DNA of 47,675 bases from Zygnema cylindricum (GCA_037447655.1 JBBHKE010000018.1:1-47675); one strand, 5' to 3'. Counted from the stretch's first letter, positions 23,162 through 34,368 are shown. Program-made: numbers and translations. Notes: a model not told the origin generated them from the sequence alone.

Positions 23162-23581
23162 AAATGTTGTGTATTGGTACAAAACTTATCGCGATAAACC
23201 TGATACCGATACTTGTCAATTATTAAATAATGAGGGGTCATGATATATTGCTCCGAGACCAACAAATTCCTTATTGGCAATAAGTGGAAAGATATATAGT
23301 ATGCTATATGATAGTACTTTATAATATACTATGTTATATATTTCATTGTACATAGTGTGGCATGCCACGTATGACATTCTGTTTCGTACTGTGTAACGGA
23401 AGAACGGAGTTCAGTACAACGGAATACACCATACATTTATACAGTCTGAAAGATACAATTATCCCGAAACAGTGTTATCGCGATAAAAAGTTGATGTTAG
23501 TAACATCGGTACCGAAATATCGTGCCAGTTTATCGATTACCAGTAGACCAAAAAAAGTGTGGCTATCGATGCACAACACTA
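23162..23581. mobile_element. hAT-like MITE (about 420 bp)
   Basis: Left end TGTTGTGTATTGGTA and right end TCGATGCACAACACTA are inverted copies of the TAGTGTTGTGTATCG terminus used at 39593-40468. The inside has repeated TATCGCGATAA words. The flanks are A-rich and no clean 8-bp duplication can be read. Confidence 0.55.
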
Positions 23582-23835
23582 AAAAAGGGAGTTCACCCTT
23601 TGTTCGCTATATTTGGCGAAATGCCATTTTAGGACTTCTTGCGCGTCATTTCAAGACTTACCACGGGTCATTTTGCCATTTTCAGGGCTCTGAAGGACTT
23701 GCCACACCCGTTAGAATGCGGCACACACCAGCTGTCTGGTTTGGCTTGCAAATCTCCATTCGATTCGAATCGACTCTCGTTCGGTTTGGTTTATATCGGA
23801 ACTGTTCTTAGCCAAACTGAACTGGGCCCAGAGTT

Positions 23836-24060
23836 ACGCCATGAATCGATATTAGCGTTAAGAAATAACTAATAGTGTTGTGTATTGGTAGCCATTTGCT
23901 GATAACCAATATGCCCCTTTTTTTGGCCTACCGATTATCAATATAATGGCACGATACATTGGTACCGGTGTTATCACGATAAAAAACTGATGTTTTTATC
24001 GGTTTTTAATCGCGATAACAGCGTTTCGATAACTATCGGCAATATTGTACATTTCATACC
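23836..24060. mobile_element. truncated MITE end followed by a truncated hAT end
   Basis: A MITE left terminus (TACGCCATGAATCGATATTA, 23835 onward) runs into a hAT left end TAGTGTTGTGTATTGG at 23873, so the hAT probably inserted into the MITE. Neither right end is present before the chromovirus LTR at 24361. Confidence 0.5.
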
Positions 24061-24360
24061 ATACTACTGTACGGTTAGCTACTCTATTTTACTAAGCTTA
24101 CGATCTTCTGTTATATAGGGTTAGGAACATAGTTCAAAAGTATGCGTTTTTATGGTAGGCCTTTGGTCGGCGCCTTTATCGTAAGTTGTGTTATGGGCTT
24201 TTCATGTGATCTTCTTAGATCGCTACTTTGATCAGCGACCTTCCGATCGTCCGAATCTGACGGTGTAAATATTTTTTTGAGTCTGAATGTTTTAATAGGT
24301 CCAATTTTTGGTTCGAATGTTTTAATTGGTCCGAATAGGTCCGAACACAATATGGGTCTT

Positions 24361-25332
24361 TGTAACAGTAATAGCGGATCGAACTTGTTTATAAAGGGGT
24401 ATTTAGGTGTTATGATTACATAGTACTAAATTTGGTAGACGTCTGCGAAAGAATCACGCTATTTGGAGTTATATTTTAAAAGTTATAGCGATGGGTGTAT
24501 TTAGGTGACAACGTGGGGTCTAAATAACAAGTGGGTTTCATTGAAACGGGTTAAGGGTCAAATTAGTACCGAAATTACGAGCGTACGTTTCATAAAGTTC
24601 TAATGAAACGTTTAGTATGCACGGTGCTTCGTTTCGTACAGATTTTAGTACGAAACGTCACTTTCACTTAAGGGAATTTCGTAGGAAGTTTCGCGTGCGA
24701 AATTTGTTACGCACGATCGTGCGAAGTCGCGTTTCGTTTGGCGCGCAATTTTGCACGTAAATGTTACGTAGTGAAACGTAACGTTTGATTGGTTAGTAAA
24801 GTGCTAAGTAGTTAGTAAGAGATTTCACACGTTTTTGCATTGGTCAGTCTGAGTCTTTGCTGATCAATGATTGGCCCAAGGTAAAAGCCTGTTAAAACGG
24901 AGCGTTGACTCTGGCCTGGCGAGTCAAAGGCGATGATGGATAAATAGTGAAGTGTAAGTGGAGAGCAGAGATCTTTTCCTTTGGAAAAGTTTGTGGAAAT
25001 TGCGGCTTATCTTGGTCCTAAGCGATTAATACCAAATTGGAGAAAAATGATTTTTTGCATTGAAATCTCTTACTAACTAAATAGTGTTTTAGTAGTTAAG
25101 AGATAGAATTATTAAGAGTGGAGAGTAGTGGAAAACACTTTAATAAGAAGGGTTGAGCCACGAGGGCAAGAGACCGAGCTAATGTTATGTGGACAAAAGC
25201 TCCTTCTAATTTAAAGTTTATCTTTATGTGAGTGTAGTCCAATGTGGATGTGTGTTTTCCAATGTGTGGAATGTGTGGTTGGGATTGTTTATAAACATGG
25301 GATTTTTTTGGGAGGTAGGAGATCCTGTTACA
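24361..25332 (+). repeat. 5' LTR of chromovirus copy 1
   Basis: 972 bp, beginning TGTAACAGTAATAG and ending CCTGTTACA. U3 contains two short hairpins built from ACGTTTC/GAAACGT words (24585-24611 and 24630-24657). Confidence 0.95.
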
Positions 25333-25334
25333 TA

Positions 25335-25346
25335 TGGTATTAGAGC
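25335..25346 (+). promoter_or_regulatory. primer-binding site, initiator-Met tRNA type
   Basis: TGGTATTAGAGC, two bases after the 5' LTR, is one base from the plant consensus TGGTATCAGAGC complementary to the 3' end of initiator tRNA-Met. Copy 2 has TGGCATCGGAGC at the same place. Confidence 0.85.
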
Positions 25347-25480
25347 TTTGGTTATAACCAGTGAGAAGTTTGCTCACCCGAAAATCGATTACCGTGACTG
25401 GTGAGGGTGCACTAACCTGTGTCAGTAGGACCACAATGTGAGGTGGTAGGGGATTGGAGGGAAATTGCGTGATCACACAG

Positions 25481-25494
25481 CCAGCGGCCGCTGG
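25481..25494 (+). promoter_or_regulatory. 14-bp palindrome in the retroelement leader
   Basis: CCAGCGGCCGCTGG is a perfect palindrome between primer site and gag. The identical 14-mer is present in copy 2 (41518-41531). Position and self-complementarity suit a genomic RNA dimerisation or packaging signal. That role is an inference. Confidence 0.5.
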
Positions 25495-26109
25495 TTAGAT
25501 GTGGGGCGTGCTCAGGTCTCAAGGACTAAGGTGGGGTGGGCAATTTAGCCACCGCTGAAGCTCACTCCAATTACTTAGAGGCCAAACAAACTTGCCTTCT
25601 CCTAGCAATGATTCATGTGTAGAGGAAGGGGTTGAAGCCAGGAAGGGTGAGGATGTGAGGATTAGAGAGTAAAAGATCCTGATGTGGTGGGAAGTGGGAA
25701 ATTTGCTAATGGAGGAGAAGGAAAGTGGAGTACTTTACTTCTTTAAGAGCAAAGGAATCCATAAATGACTAAAAACTTTTCAAACCCTAAATTGTTACCT
25801 TTAATTGATTTCAATTTTGCTGTTGCAAAATATATGGTTAAATCTTACCTTTGAGAGATTTCAATTTTGCTGTTGCAAAATTTGTGGGGAAATTCTTACT
25901 TTCTGTTTCAATGTTGGGAAATTGAAAATTTGAATTTGTACTAACTTGTTGTCAATATCTTTTTAATCTCTCAGATCTTGATCTTTTCAAAGGATTTGTT
26001 AAGGAGAAGAAGTTTTGGATTGGAGCAATCTGAGGACTTCAACTCTGCAACAATTTTTTTTGGGAAATTATACTCTACCTTTCCTTTTGCTTAATTTAAT
26101 TGTGTGATA

Positions 26110-27365
26110 ATGGCAAATTCTGCATGAAAACGTGAAATGGAGAATGCTTTGAGTGTGTTGAAGAAGCGAACTGTGAAATTGGTCAAAAGATTTAATAATC
26201 ATGCTGCCGCTGTCGATGAAACCATTTCCGAATTGAAAAGTGAATTGAAAGTTGTTAAAGAAAATGGAAATGTTTAAAATGAGAAATTAGATGAACTTAT
26301 TAACTTAATTCAGACCAAGAATGACATGAATGACCAAAAGGATGAGAGTAATAAAAGAAATGCCAGTTTTAGGGAGGATGATCATGATAGACCTAAGAAG
26401 ATAAGGGATCTGAAATTGTCTATTAGTGAGGCACCATTGTTTGATGGTAAGAGGATCGATGAGTTGGATGCTTGAATTTTTCATATGGAGTATTATTTGG
26501 AGTCTAGAAATTGCGATCGTGATGATAGCACTTCTTTTGCAGTTAGCTGTCTGAAAGGCGATGCTCAAATTTGGTATTATACTCAGAGAAGTTCTAAATT
26601 GATTCCTGATAATACTGATTGGGAAACTTTTAAAACCGCGATCAAATCGCGTTTCTTATCTGCCACTTTTAAATCCAAGATGGAAGAAAAGTGGTTGAAC
26701 TGTAAACAGACTGAATCTGTGAAGGATTATATTGTGGAATTTGACTCGACTAGCATTCATGTCATAGGTTTGACTGATGGCTAAATTGCATTTCTTGAAT
26801 TGTTTGAATCCAATACTTAAATAAGAACTAAAACATCAAAAATTTAATAATTTGAAGGAATTACAAGATAAGGCATTGGAATAGAGGATCAGTTGGGGTA
26901 TAATCGGGAAACTAGATCACTTAGGGGTAATTTGAATGAAGTATCAGAGTGGGATGAGGGGGAATTTGTGGATGAGGGTCTGAATGCTGCTCTGGTGAAT
27001 AGGCAAAATATTTTAAAGGGAAATCAGAAAGGTGGACAGAGTGTTAATGCAAAAAACAAATTTAATAATAGAGGGGGATACATTAAGAGTCATAAACCAA
27101 GTATTAATGCTCAGAAGCTTAACCTTACCATCCCCAAATGCACTATTTGTCAGAAAAATGGTAATAGAACATTTGAGTGAGCACAATTGAAAAAGATTAA
27201 AATATTAACTGTTATAACTGTGGAGAGGAGGGACATTTTAGGAGAGAGTGCACAAAACCCAAAAAGAAAGTCACTTGTTTCAAATGCGGAGGTCCAAATC
27301 ATTACGCTAAAGATTGTACAGATAAAGGTTCTCTCAAAACAGTCGATGTAAATGAAGGTCTCTAA
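26110..27365 (+). pseudogene. gag: gag remnant with two zinc knuckles (copy 1)
   Basis: ATG at 26110 opens MANSA and then meets a stop; further stops follow near 26275 and 26474. The Retrotrans_gag-type core is readable at 26485-26784 (FAVSCLKGDAQIWYY, then WETFKTAIKSRF). At 27210-27317 two CCHC knuckles of the form CX2CX4HX4C lie in tandem (CYNCGEEGHFRREC, then CFKCGGPNHYAKDC). Gag coats and packages element RNA. Copy 2 keeps the N-terminal part without the early stop, which confirms the start. Confidence 0.85.
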
Positions 27366-27628
27366 AAGGATATTGCATTATACCTAGCTGAGCAGGAAGC
27401 CCAGGAGGTGGGAAACGGAAAGGACTAACTGAAAGTCCTCAGTTGAGTCAACCGGATCCAGCAGTTAAAGAGTTAACTCTGGAGGGCAAATTAATGAATG
27501 GAAAAGTTAGGATAGCTAAATTTATTATGATTCTCACTACACTGCATAGTTTAAAGAACCCTTCTGATGAAATTCTCAACAATAGACCTTTGATAAGAAA
27601 ATAAAGGATTGATGACACCAGACACAGT

Positions 27629-28261
27629 TTGATTAGATTTGAGTCATTAGTGGAAGGAAAACCCTTGAGAGTAATGGTTGATTCAGGTGCCACACATAAT
27701 TTTATTTCACATAGATTTGTAGAGGAAAATAAAATTCCTACCGTCATAAGGGAAAAGCCTTTACATGTTCAAGTGGCAAATGGTAATAAGTCCACATTAG
27801 ACTTACAAACTGACACGATAGAAGTTGATATCCAGGGTCATAAAATGAAAGTTGTGTGTGAAATAATGAGTTTGGGAAGTGAAGAACTAATTTTGGGAAA
27901 GCCTTGGTTAACTGAACACAATCCTCAAATTAATTGGGAAATTAACACCTTGAAAGTGAGGTCTGAAAACGGTTGGAAGGTTTTGCAAGCATTATCTCCT
28001 AAGAAATTGCATAGGAATCATATAAATAACATAACCAGATTGGGAGTGGAAGGTTTGATATCTGCTAAACAATTTAAAAAGCACTTAAAAGATAAAACAA
28101 ATCATGCTTTCTTGTTATTAGTAACTGAGGCAGTTACTGATGAAAGGGGGGGAGAAAACACTAACATTGATGTCATCACTAAATCAGACACCACTAAAAC
28201 TTTCGAAAAACAAAAATCTGATTTTGTAACTGACATTAATATATCTAATGCTGCTTTTTAA
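27629..28261 (+). CDS. pol: retroviral-type aspartic protease segment (copy 1)
   Basis: Open frame of 210 residues with the active-site motif VDSGATHNFIS (Asp codon at 27680) and a downstream ELILGKPWLTEHNP block (hydrophobic-hydrophobic-G strand) typical of RVP_2 proteases in Ty3 elements. It would cut the Gag-Pol polyprotein. The frame ends at TAA before the reverse transcriptase, so the polyprotein is broken here. The ORF start is not a true start; protease is normally released from the polyprotein. Confidence 0.85.
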   Translation: MIRFESLVEGKPLRVMVDSGATHNFISHRFVEENKIPTVIREKPLHVQVANGNKSTLDLQTDTIEVDIQGHKMKVVCEIMSLGSEELILGKPWLTEHNPQINWEINTLKVRSENGWKVLQALSPKKLHRNHINNITRLGVEGLISAKQFKKHLKDKTNHAFLLLVTEAVTDERGGENTNIDVITKSDTTKTFEKQKSDFVTDINISNAAF

Positions 28262-28389
28262 GATTTGATTTTTGAATTTAGAGATGTTTTCCCAAATGAT
28301 TAACCCTGAGGGAGGCCACCTTCCCGAGATATAGAACATGTTATTAACCTTGAACCTGGATGTAATCCTCTTGTCACATGAATTTATAA

Positions 28390-29160
28390 ACACAGTTTTT
28401 TTGAGCAGGAGGAGTTAAAGAAACAGATCAAAGAACTCCTATAGAAAGGACATATTGAACCCATCAAATCACCGTACGGAGATCCAGTTCTCTTCGTCAA
28501 AAATAAGGACGGAACGTTGAGAATGTGTGTCGATTATCGTAGTCTGAACAAGATTACGGTGAAGGATAAGTATCCGTTACCTTTAATTTCTGATTTGATA
28601 GATCGTTTATATGATGCTAAAGTATTTTTGTTGATTGACCTGCGTAGTGGCTTTAATGAGGTGCCAATTAGAATTGAAGATGTTGATAAAACTGCTTTTA
28701 GAACTAGGGTGGGTCATTTCGAATGGATAGTGATGCCATTCGGCTTAACGAATGCACTGCCTACTTACCAAAGATTAATGAACCAAACCTTTTCAGATAA
28801 CATAGATGAGTTTGTCCAAGTGTTTACAGATGATATTTTAGTTTACGGTGAATCTAAAGAACAACATATAATTCATTTAAAAAAAGTGTTGGAAGGTTAA
28901 GAGAAAGAAAATTATATGGAAAATTGTCAAAATCTAGTTTTCTTAAAAGTGAACAATTATTTTTGGGACATATAGTTAATGGGGAAGGCGTTAAAACTTG
29001 TCCATCCAAAATTTTAGCAATCCAAAATTGGAAACAACCTACTAATGTCACAGAAGTTAGATCGTTTTTGGGATTGGCCACTTATTACAGGAAATTTATC
29101 AGGAATTTCAGCATGATCGCCTTACCTTAGACAGATTTACTTCGGGAGAACAAAACGTTT
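28390..29160 (+). pseudogene. pol: reverse transcriptase remnant (copy 1)
   Basis: Begins with EQEELKKQIKELL, hits TAG at 28441, then continues [10 protein letters not shown] and [12 protein letters not shown]. The catalytic pair is at 28829-28834 in FTDDILVYG; most Ty3 elements have F/Y-[IL/V]-DD, so Thr is unusual, and copy 2 has FIDDILIY. A frameshift at about 28898 (stop TAA) moves the thumb and connection region into another frame (28924-29130: FLGHIV, FLGLATYYRKFI). Confidence 0.85.
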
Positions 29161-29162
29161 GT

Positions 29163-30653
29163 GTGGGAGCTGATCAGGAGGGAGCATTCGACAAATTAAA
29201 AGGGAAGTTGACCTCTCCCCCTACACAGGTGTATCTTGACCCTGCCGGGGAATTTGAATTTCTGATCACTACAGATGCATCTGATAAAGGTCTAGGTGCA
29301 GTCATAAGTCAAAAAGTCGGCAAACACTTTCATCCTATTGCTTTTGAGTCCAAAAAATTCAATGATGCTGAAAAGAACTATACAGCACAGGAAAAGGAAT
29401 TACTTGCAATTGTACATGCATTGGTGAAATGGCGTTGTTATTTGCATAATAAAGAATTTACAGTTCACTGTGATAATAAAACACTCTCTTATTTACAGAG
29501 ATTAAGTGATGCGCAGATTATGACTGGCAGACAGGTTAGGTGGATGCAAAAATTAACATATTTCAAACTTAATGTCAAACATATTCATGGGAAGACAAAT
29601 GTAGTCGCAGATCCATTAAGTAGATGTTTTGAAATAAGTGTTATGGTTCAAGATGAATTATTTTTAGATACAGCTAGAAATGGATATGATAAAGATCCTT
29701 ATTTTGCTGTGATTTGCAATAATATTTCGGGAGGGTATTCTGACCCATTGAATGAGAGGCATGTCAAAAACTTTAGACTAGATGATGGTTTACTGTATTT
29801 GCAAATTGGGGATAGATTATGCATCCAGGAAGTGGGAAACTTAAGAAAACAAATTTTACTGGAAGCTCATGATTATTTAGGACATCTGGGTCGAGATAAA
29901 ACTATTAGTCGATTGCAAAGTGGATTGTTTTGGCCCGGGATGGCAAATGAGGTGTCAAATCACGTGGAAAGTTGTGTCCCTTGCCAACAGAGTAAACCTA
30001 GTACCCAAAAACCTAAAGGTCTCTTAAAACCTTTAGATATCCCCGAAAGACCGTGGGAATCTGTCAGTATGGATTTTATTGTCAAGTTGCCTACTACATC
30101 TAAAACAAATGACAGTATCATGGTCATAGTTGATAAGTTCAGTAAAATGGCAATCTTTATCCCTTGCAAAACCACTCATTCAGTTGTAGATATTGCAAAG
30201 CTATATTTTGACAACGTGGTCAGACATCATAGAGTCCCTCTATCTATAGTCAGTGATAGAGATTCCAAATTTACGTCTGCTTTTTGGAAAGAATTACAGC
30301 AAAATTTAGGCTCTGAATTGAAAATGAGTACCGCTTACCATCCTCAGACAGATAGACAAACACAAAGGATGAACCGTACACTAGAGGAAATGCTTAGGTG
30401 CAGTGGAGTTCATAACACATATGAATCTAAACTGCCATTAATGGAATTTGCATACAATTCATGTAAACATGCTAGTACAAGATTCTCACCATTTAAAGTT
30501 GCATACGGATACCAACCTAGAGAAGCGTTGGACTTAATAACAAGGGTCACTCGAGAGAATAGAGGTTTTGGAACAGAGTTTTGGGAATACGTTCAAACAG
30601 TTTGGAAAACTGTCCGAGATGCATTAGTGGAGGCACGAAGGAGGCAAGAATGA
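29163..30653 (+). CDS. pol: RNase H and integrase segment (copy 1), one open frame
   Basis: 496 codons uninterrupted. RNase H: TTDASDKGLGAVISQ, YTAQEKELLAIVHAL, VHCDNKTLSYL, ADPLSR. Integrase: zinc-binding HLGRDKTISRLQ with CVPCQQ; the DDE core has Asp in SMDFIV, Asp in VSDRDSKF and Glu in RMNRTLEEML. Ends at TGA (30651-30653). Of the element's coding parts this is the best preserved. It would degrade RNA in the hybrid and insert the DNA copy. Confidence 0.9.
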   Translation: MGADQEGAFDKLKGKLTSPPTQVYLDPAGEFEFLITTDASDKGLGAVISQKVGKHFHPIAFESKKFNDAEKNYTAQEKELLAIVHALVKWRCYLHNKEFTVHCDNKTLSYLQRLSDAQIMTGRQVRWMQKLTYFKLNVKHIHGKTNVVADPLSRCFEISVMVQDELFLDTARNGYDKDPYFAVICNNISGGYSDPLNERHVKNFRLDDGLLYLQIGDRLCIQEVGNLRKQILLEAHDYLGHLGRDKTISRLQSGLFWPGMANEVSNHVESCVPCQQSKPSTQKPKGLLKPLDIPERPWESVSMDFIVKLPTTSKTNDSIMVIVDKFSKMAIFIPCKTTHSVVDIAKLYFDNVVRHHRVPLSIVSDRDSKFTSAFWKELQQNLGSELKMSTAYHPQTDRQTQRMNRTLEEMLRCSGVHNTYESKLPLMEFAYNSCKHASTRFSPFKVAYGYQPREALDLITRVTRENRGFGTEFWEYVQTVWKTVRDALVEARRRQE

Positions 30654-30679
30654 AATGCTAACCGCAAATGGCAAGGTGA

Positions 30680-31123
30680 TTGGGTGTTACGCACAATGAC
30701 AAGGTTTGGCTTTCTACAACTCATTACAGGTGCAAGATTGAGGGACAATCGGATCCTACGGGGAAATTTGCTCCTAAGTACATTGGACCATTTACTGTAA
30801 TCGAGATGATATCGTCAGTTGCTGCCAAATTGGACTTCCCGCCTTCAACAAAAATTCATCCAGTGATACACATCAGCCAATTGAAACCAACGAATCTTCG
30901 ACCAACTGAAGGAGAATTGGAATTGGATCCCTCAATAATTATAGAACCTGAAGTCCACAGATGGGTAATAGATTGGGTTGGTCAACGGTTCAAGGTTGGT
31001 GATACTATATTCTGGCAAGTGCATTATCTAGGAAGGCCTGAGGATGAGTTGACTTTAGAGGATAAAAATTCTGAGTTTTTACAGAGGTATTGGAGGGATA
31101 ATAATATAGAAGTCCCGTCTTGA
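30680..31123 (+). CDS. pol: integrase tail with chromodomain-like end (copy 1)
   Basis: Frame-shifted continuation of integrase. GPFTVIEMISSVAAKLDFP and HPVIHISQLKP are the GPY/F-type module. The last 60 residues (about 30940-31110) end WQVHYLGRPEDELTLED, resembling the chromodomain YLVKWKGxPxxxxTWE. In chromoviruses this domain steers insertion to histone-marked heterochromatin. Several aromatic-cage positions differ from consensus, so binding cannot be assumed. Confidence 0.75.
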   Translation: MGVTHNDKVWLSTTHYRCKIEGQSDPTGKFAPKYIGPFTVIEMISSVAAKLDFPPSTKIHPVIHISQLKPTNLRPTEGELELDPSIIIEPEVHRWVIDWVGQRFKVGDTIFWQVHYLGRPEDELTLEDKNSEFLQRYWRDNNIEVPS

Positions 31124-31158
31124 GAATTAAAGGTGTTTAACTAAGGTCAGTTAAAAAT

Positions 31159-31171
31159 AAGGAGGGGATGA
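31159..31171 (+). promoter_or_regulatory. polypurine tract (copy 1)
   Basis: AAGGAGGGGATGA lies directly against the 3' LTR and would prime second-strand synthesis. Copy 2 has AGAGGGGGTGA at the equivalent place (33486-33476, minus). Confidence 0.8.
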
Positions 31172-32139
31172 TGTAACAGTAATAGCTGATCGAACTTGTT
31201 TATAAAGGGGTATTTAGGTATTATGATTATAGAGTACTAAATTTGGTAGACGTCCGTGAAAGAATCACGCTATTTGGAGTTATATTTTAAAAGTTATAGC
31301 GATGGGTGTATTTAGGTGACAGCGTAGGGTCTAAATAACAAGTGGGTGTCATTGAAACGGGTTAAGGGTCAAACTTGTACCGAAATTACGCATGTACGTT
31401 TCATAAAGTTCTAACGAAACGTTTAGTATGCACAGTGGTTCGTTTCGTACAAATTTTAGTACGAAACGTCACTTTCACTTAAGGGAATTTCGTACGAAGT
31501 TTCTCGTGCGAAATTTGTTACGCACGATCGTGCAAAGTCCCGTTTCGTTTGGCGCGCACTTTTGCACGTAAATGTTACGTAGTGAAACGTAACGTTTGAT
31601 TGGTTAGTAAAGCGCTAAGTAGTCAGTAAGAGATTTCGCACGTTTTTGCATTGGTCAGTCTGAGTCTTTGCTGATCAATGATTGGCCCAAGTAAAAGCCT
31701 GTTAAAACGGAGCGTTGACTCTGGCCTGGCGAGTCCAGGGCCATGATGGATAAATAGTGAAGTGTAAGAGGAGAGTAGACATCTTTTCCTTTGGAAAAGT
31801 TTGTGGAAATTCCGGTTGATCTTGGTCGTGAGCGATTAATACCAAATTGGAGAAAAGGCATTTTGCATTGAAATCTCTTACTAACTAAATAGTGTTTTAG
31901 TAGTTAAGAGATAGAATTATTAAGAGTGGAGAGTAGTGGAAAACACTTTAATAAGAAGGGTTGAGCCACAAGGGCAAGAGACCAAGCTAATGTTATGTGG
32001 ACAGAAGCTTCTTCTAATTTAAAGTTCATCCTTGTGTGAGTGTTGTCCAATGTGGATGTGTATTTTCCAATGTGTGGAATGTGTGGTTGGGATTGTTTGA
32101 AGAAAAGGGATTTTCAGAGAGGTAGGAAATCCTGTTACA
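31172..32139 (+). repeat. 3' LTR of chromovirus copy 1
   Basis: 968 bp, TGTAACAGTAATAG to CCTGTTACA, aligning with 24361-25332 throughout with scattered substitutions and few indels. Confidence 0.95.
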
Positions 32140-32501
32140 GTTTGGCTAGTCTCCTCCGACTGTCCTCAGGAGGACACTTACCGCTTACTGGACGCGTGTA
32201 TTGGTCCACTTGTAAAGTCGGAGTCGATCCACGACGAACGTGAAGTTATAAAGTTACATGCGGGAGATGGCTTCTACCTTATGACATCAAAGCCACCTTG
32301 TTCGACGACAAAAAAATATTGGTTGTAGTAAATCTTGTGACGCCTCCTCCATAAATGTGCGATACAACAATAATTCATTCACGTACAAATGGTACATTTT
32401 TAGACATTTGTACAAACTTTAATTTTGTAATGGTTTTCAAGGCCGTTAGTACGACAACCACCTTAAGAACGTTCAAATTGTACATTAACATTACGCTTTT
32501 A
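32140..32501. other. spacer between the two chromovirus copies
   Basis: 362 bp without recognisable gene or transposon end. It is host or older repeat sequence left between two 3' LTRs that face each other. Confidence 0.5.
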
Positions 32502-33475
32502 TGTAATTTGATTTCTAACCTCTCAGAAAATCGCATTACTTTAATCAATTTCAACCACACATTCCACACATTGGAAAAAACACATCCACATTGGAAAGTA
32601 GTCACATAAGGATAAACTTTAAATTAGAAGAATCTTCTATCCACATAACATTAGCTTGGTCTCTTGCCCTCGTGGCTCAACCCTTCTTATTAAAGGGATT
32701 TCCTCTACTCTCCACTCTTAATAATTCTATCTCTTAACTACTAAAACACTATTTAGTTTGTAAGAGATTTCAATGCCAAAATGCCAATGCTCCAATTTGG
32801 TTTTAATCGCTCAGGACCAAGATCAATCTGAATTTCCACAAATTTTTCCAAAGGAAAAGATGTTTACTCTCTTCTTAAACTTCACTATTTATCCATCATC
32901 GCCCTGGACTCGCCAAGCCAGAGTCAACGCTCCGTTGAACAGGTTTTACCTGGGCCAATTATTGATCAGCAATGACTCAAACTAACGAATGCAAAAACGT
33001 GCGAAATCTATTACTAACTACGTAGCTTTTCTAACCAATCAAACGCTACGTTTCACTGCGTAACAATTACGTGCAAAAGTGTGCGCCAAATGAAACGCGA
33101 CTTCGCACGAACGTGCGTCGCAAATTTCGCACGCGAAACTTTGGACAAAATTCCATAAACTTAAAGTGAAGTTTGTACTAAAAATTGTACGAAACGAACC
33201 ATTGTGCGTACCAAACGAAATATTGATTTCGTTTAGTACTTTATAAACTTACGCCTTAAATTCCGCGGATAGTTTGACCCTTAACCTATAACAAGGAACA
33301 CCCAATCGTTATTTTGACCTCACGTTGTCGCCTAAATACACCAATCACTATATCTTTTAAAATAAGACCCCAAATCGTGCGATTCTTTCGCGGAACTCTA
33401 TCAAATTCAAAACTCTATTTTCGTAATGCTTAAATACCCATTTACAAACAAGTTCGATCCACTTTTACTGTTACA
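32502..33475 (-). repeat. 3' LTR of chromovirus copy 2
   Basis: 974 bp; reads TGTAATTTGATTTC at the left end and TACTGTTACA at the right end on the plus strand, matching 41681-42674. Confidence 0.9.
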
Positions 33476-34252
33476 TCACCCCCTCTATATATTTAACTAA
33501 CCTTAGTTAAAACACATTTTATTCTCAAGACGGGACTTCTGTATTATTATCCCTCCAATACCTTTGCAAAATATCAAATTTTTTATCTTCTAAAGTTAAC
33601 TCATCTTTTGGCCTACCTAGATTATGCACTTGCCAGAATATAGTATTGTCGACCTTAAACCGTTGACCAACCCAATCTATTACCCATATGTGAACCTCAG
33701 GTTCTATAATTATTGAGGGATCCAATTCCAATTCTCCTTTAGTTGGTCGAAGATTTGATGATTTAAGTGGCTGATGTGTATCACTGGATGAATTTTTGTT
33801 GTAGGCGGAAAATCCAATTTGGCACCAACTGATGATATCATCTCGATTATAGTAAATGGTCCCGTTGTACCTAGGAGCAAATTTCCCAGTAGGATCCGCT
33901 TGTCCCTCAATCTTGCACCAATAATGAGTTGTTGAAAGCCAAACCTTGTCACCTGTGCTTACCACCCAATCACCCCGTTTGTAGTTAGCATTTAGTTCTT
34001 ACCTTATTTGTGCCTCCACTAATGCATCCCAGACTGTTTTCCAAACCGTTTGAATGTATTCCCAAAATTCTGTTCTAAAACCCCTATTCTCTTGAGTGAC
34101 CGCTGTTATTAAGTCTAATGCTTCTCTCGGTTGGTATCCGTATGCAACTTCAAACGGTGAGAATCCTGTACTAGCTTGTTTACATAAATTGTATGCAAAT
34201 TCCATTAATGGCAGTTTAGATTCCCATTTGTTATGAACTCCACTGCAAACAA

Positions 34253-34352
34253 TCCTAAGCATTTTTTCCAGTGTACGGTTCATCCTTTCTGTCTGTCCAC
34301 ACTCCTAAGCATTTCTTCCAGTGTACGGTTCATCCTTTCTGTCTGTCCATCT
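34253..34352. repeat. 50-bp tandem duplication in copy 2 integrase
   Basis: Two adjacent units, 34253-34302 and 34303-34352, starting TCCTAAGCAT, nearly identical. Copy 1 has a single unit. Fifty is not a multiple of three, so it also shifts the frame. Confidence 0.9.
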
Positions 34353-34368
34353 GTCTAAGGATGATAAG

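Larger units (their letters stand above)
24361..32139 (+). mobile_element. Ty3/Gypsy chromovirus, copy 1 (7779 bp, decayed)
   Basis: Complete structure on the plus strand: 5' LTR 24361-25332, primer site, leader, gag, protease, reverse transcriptase, RNase H, integrase, chromodomain-like tail, polypurine tract, 3' LTR 31172-32139. The order RT-RNase H-integrase marks Ty3/Gypsy, and the C-terminal chromodomain-like block marks chromoviruses. By eye the two LTRs differ at roughly 4-5% of positions over their first 550 bp, so this is not a recent insertion. The flanks are GTCTT and GTTTG, a poor match for a 5-bp duplication. Gag and RT carry stops or frameshifts; RNase H-integrase is still one open frame. 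Confidence 0.95.
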
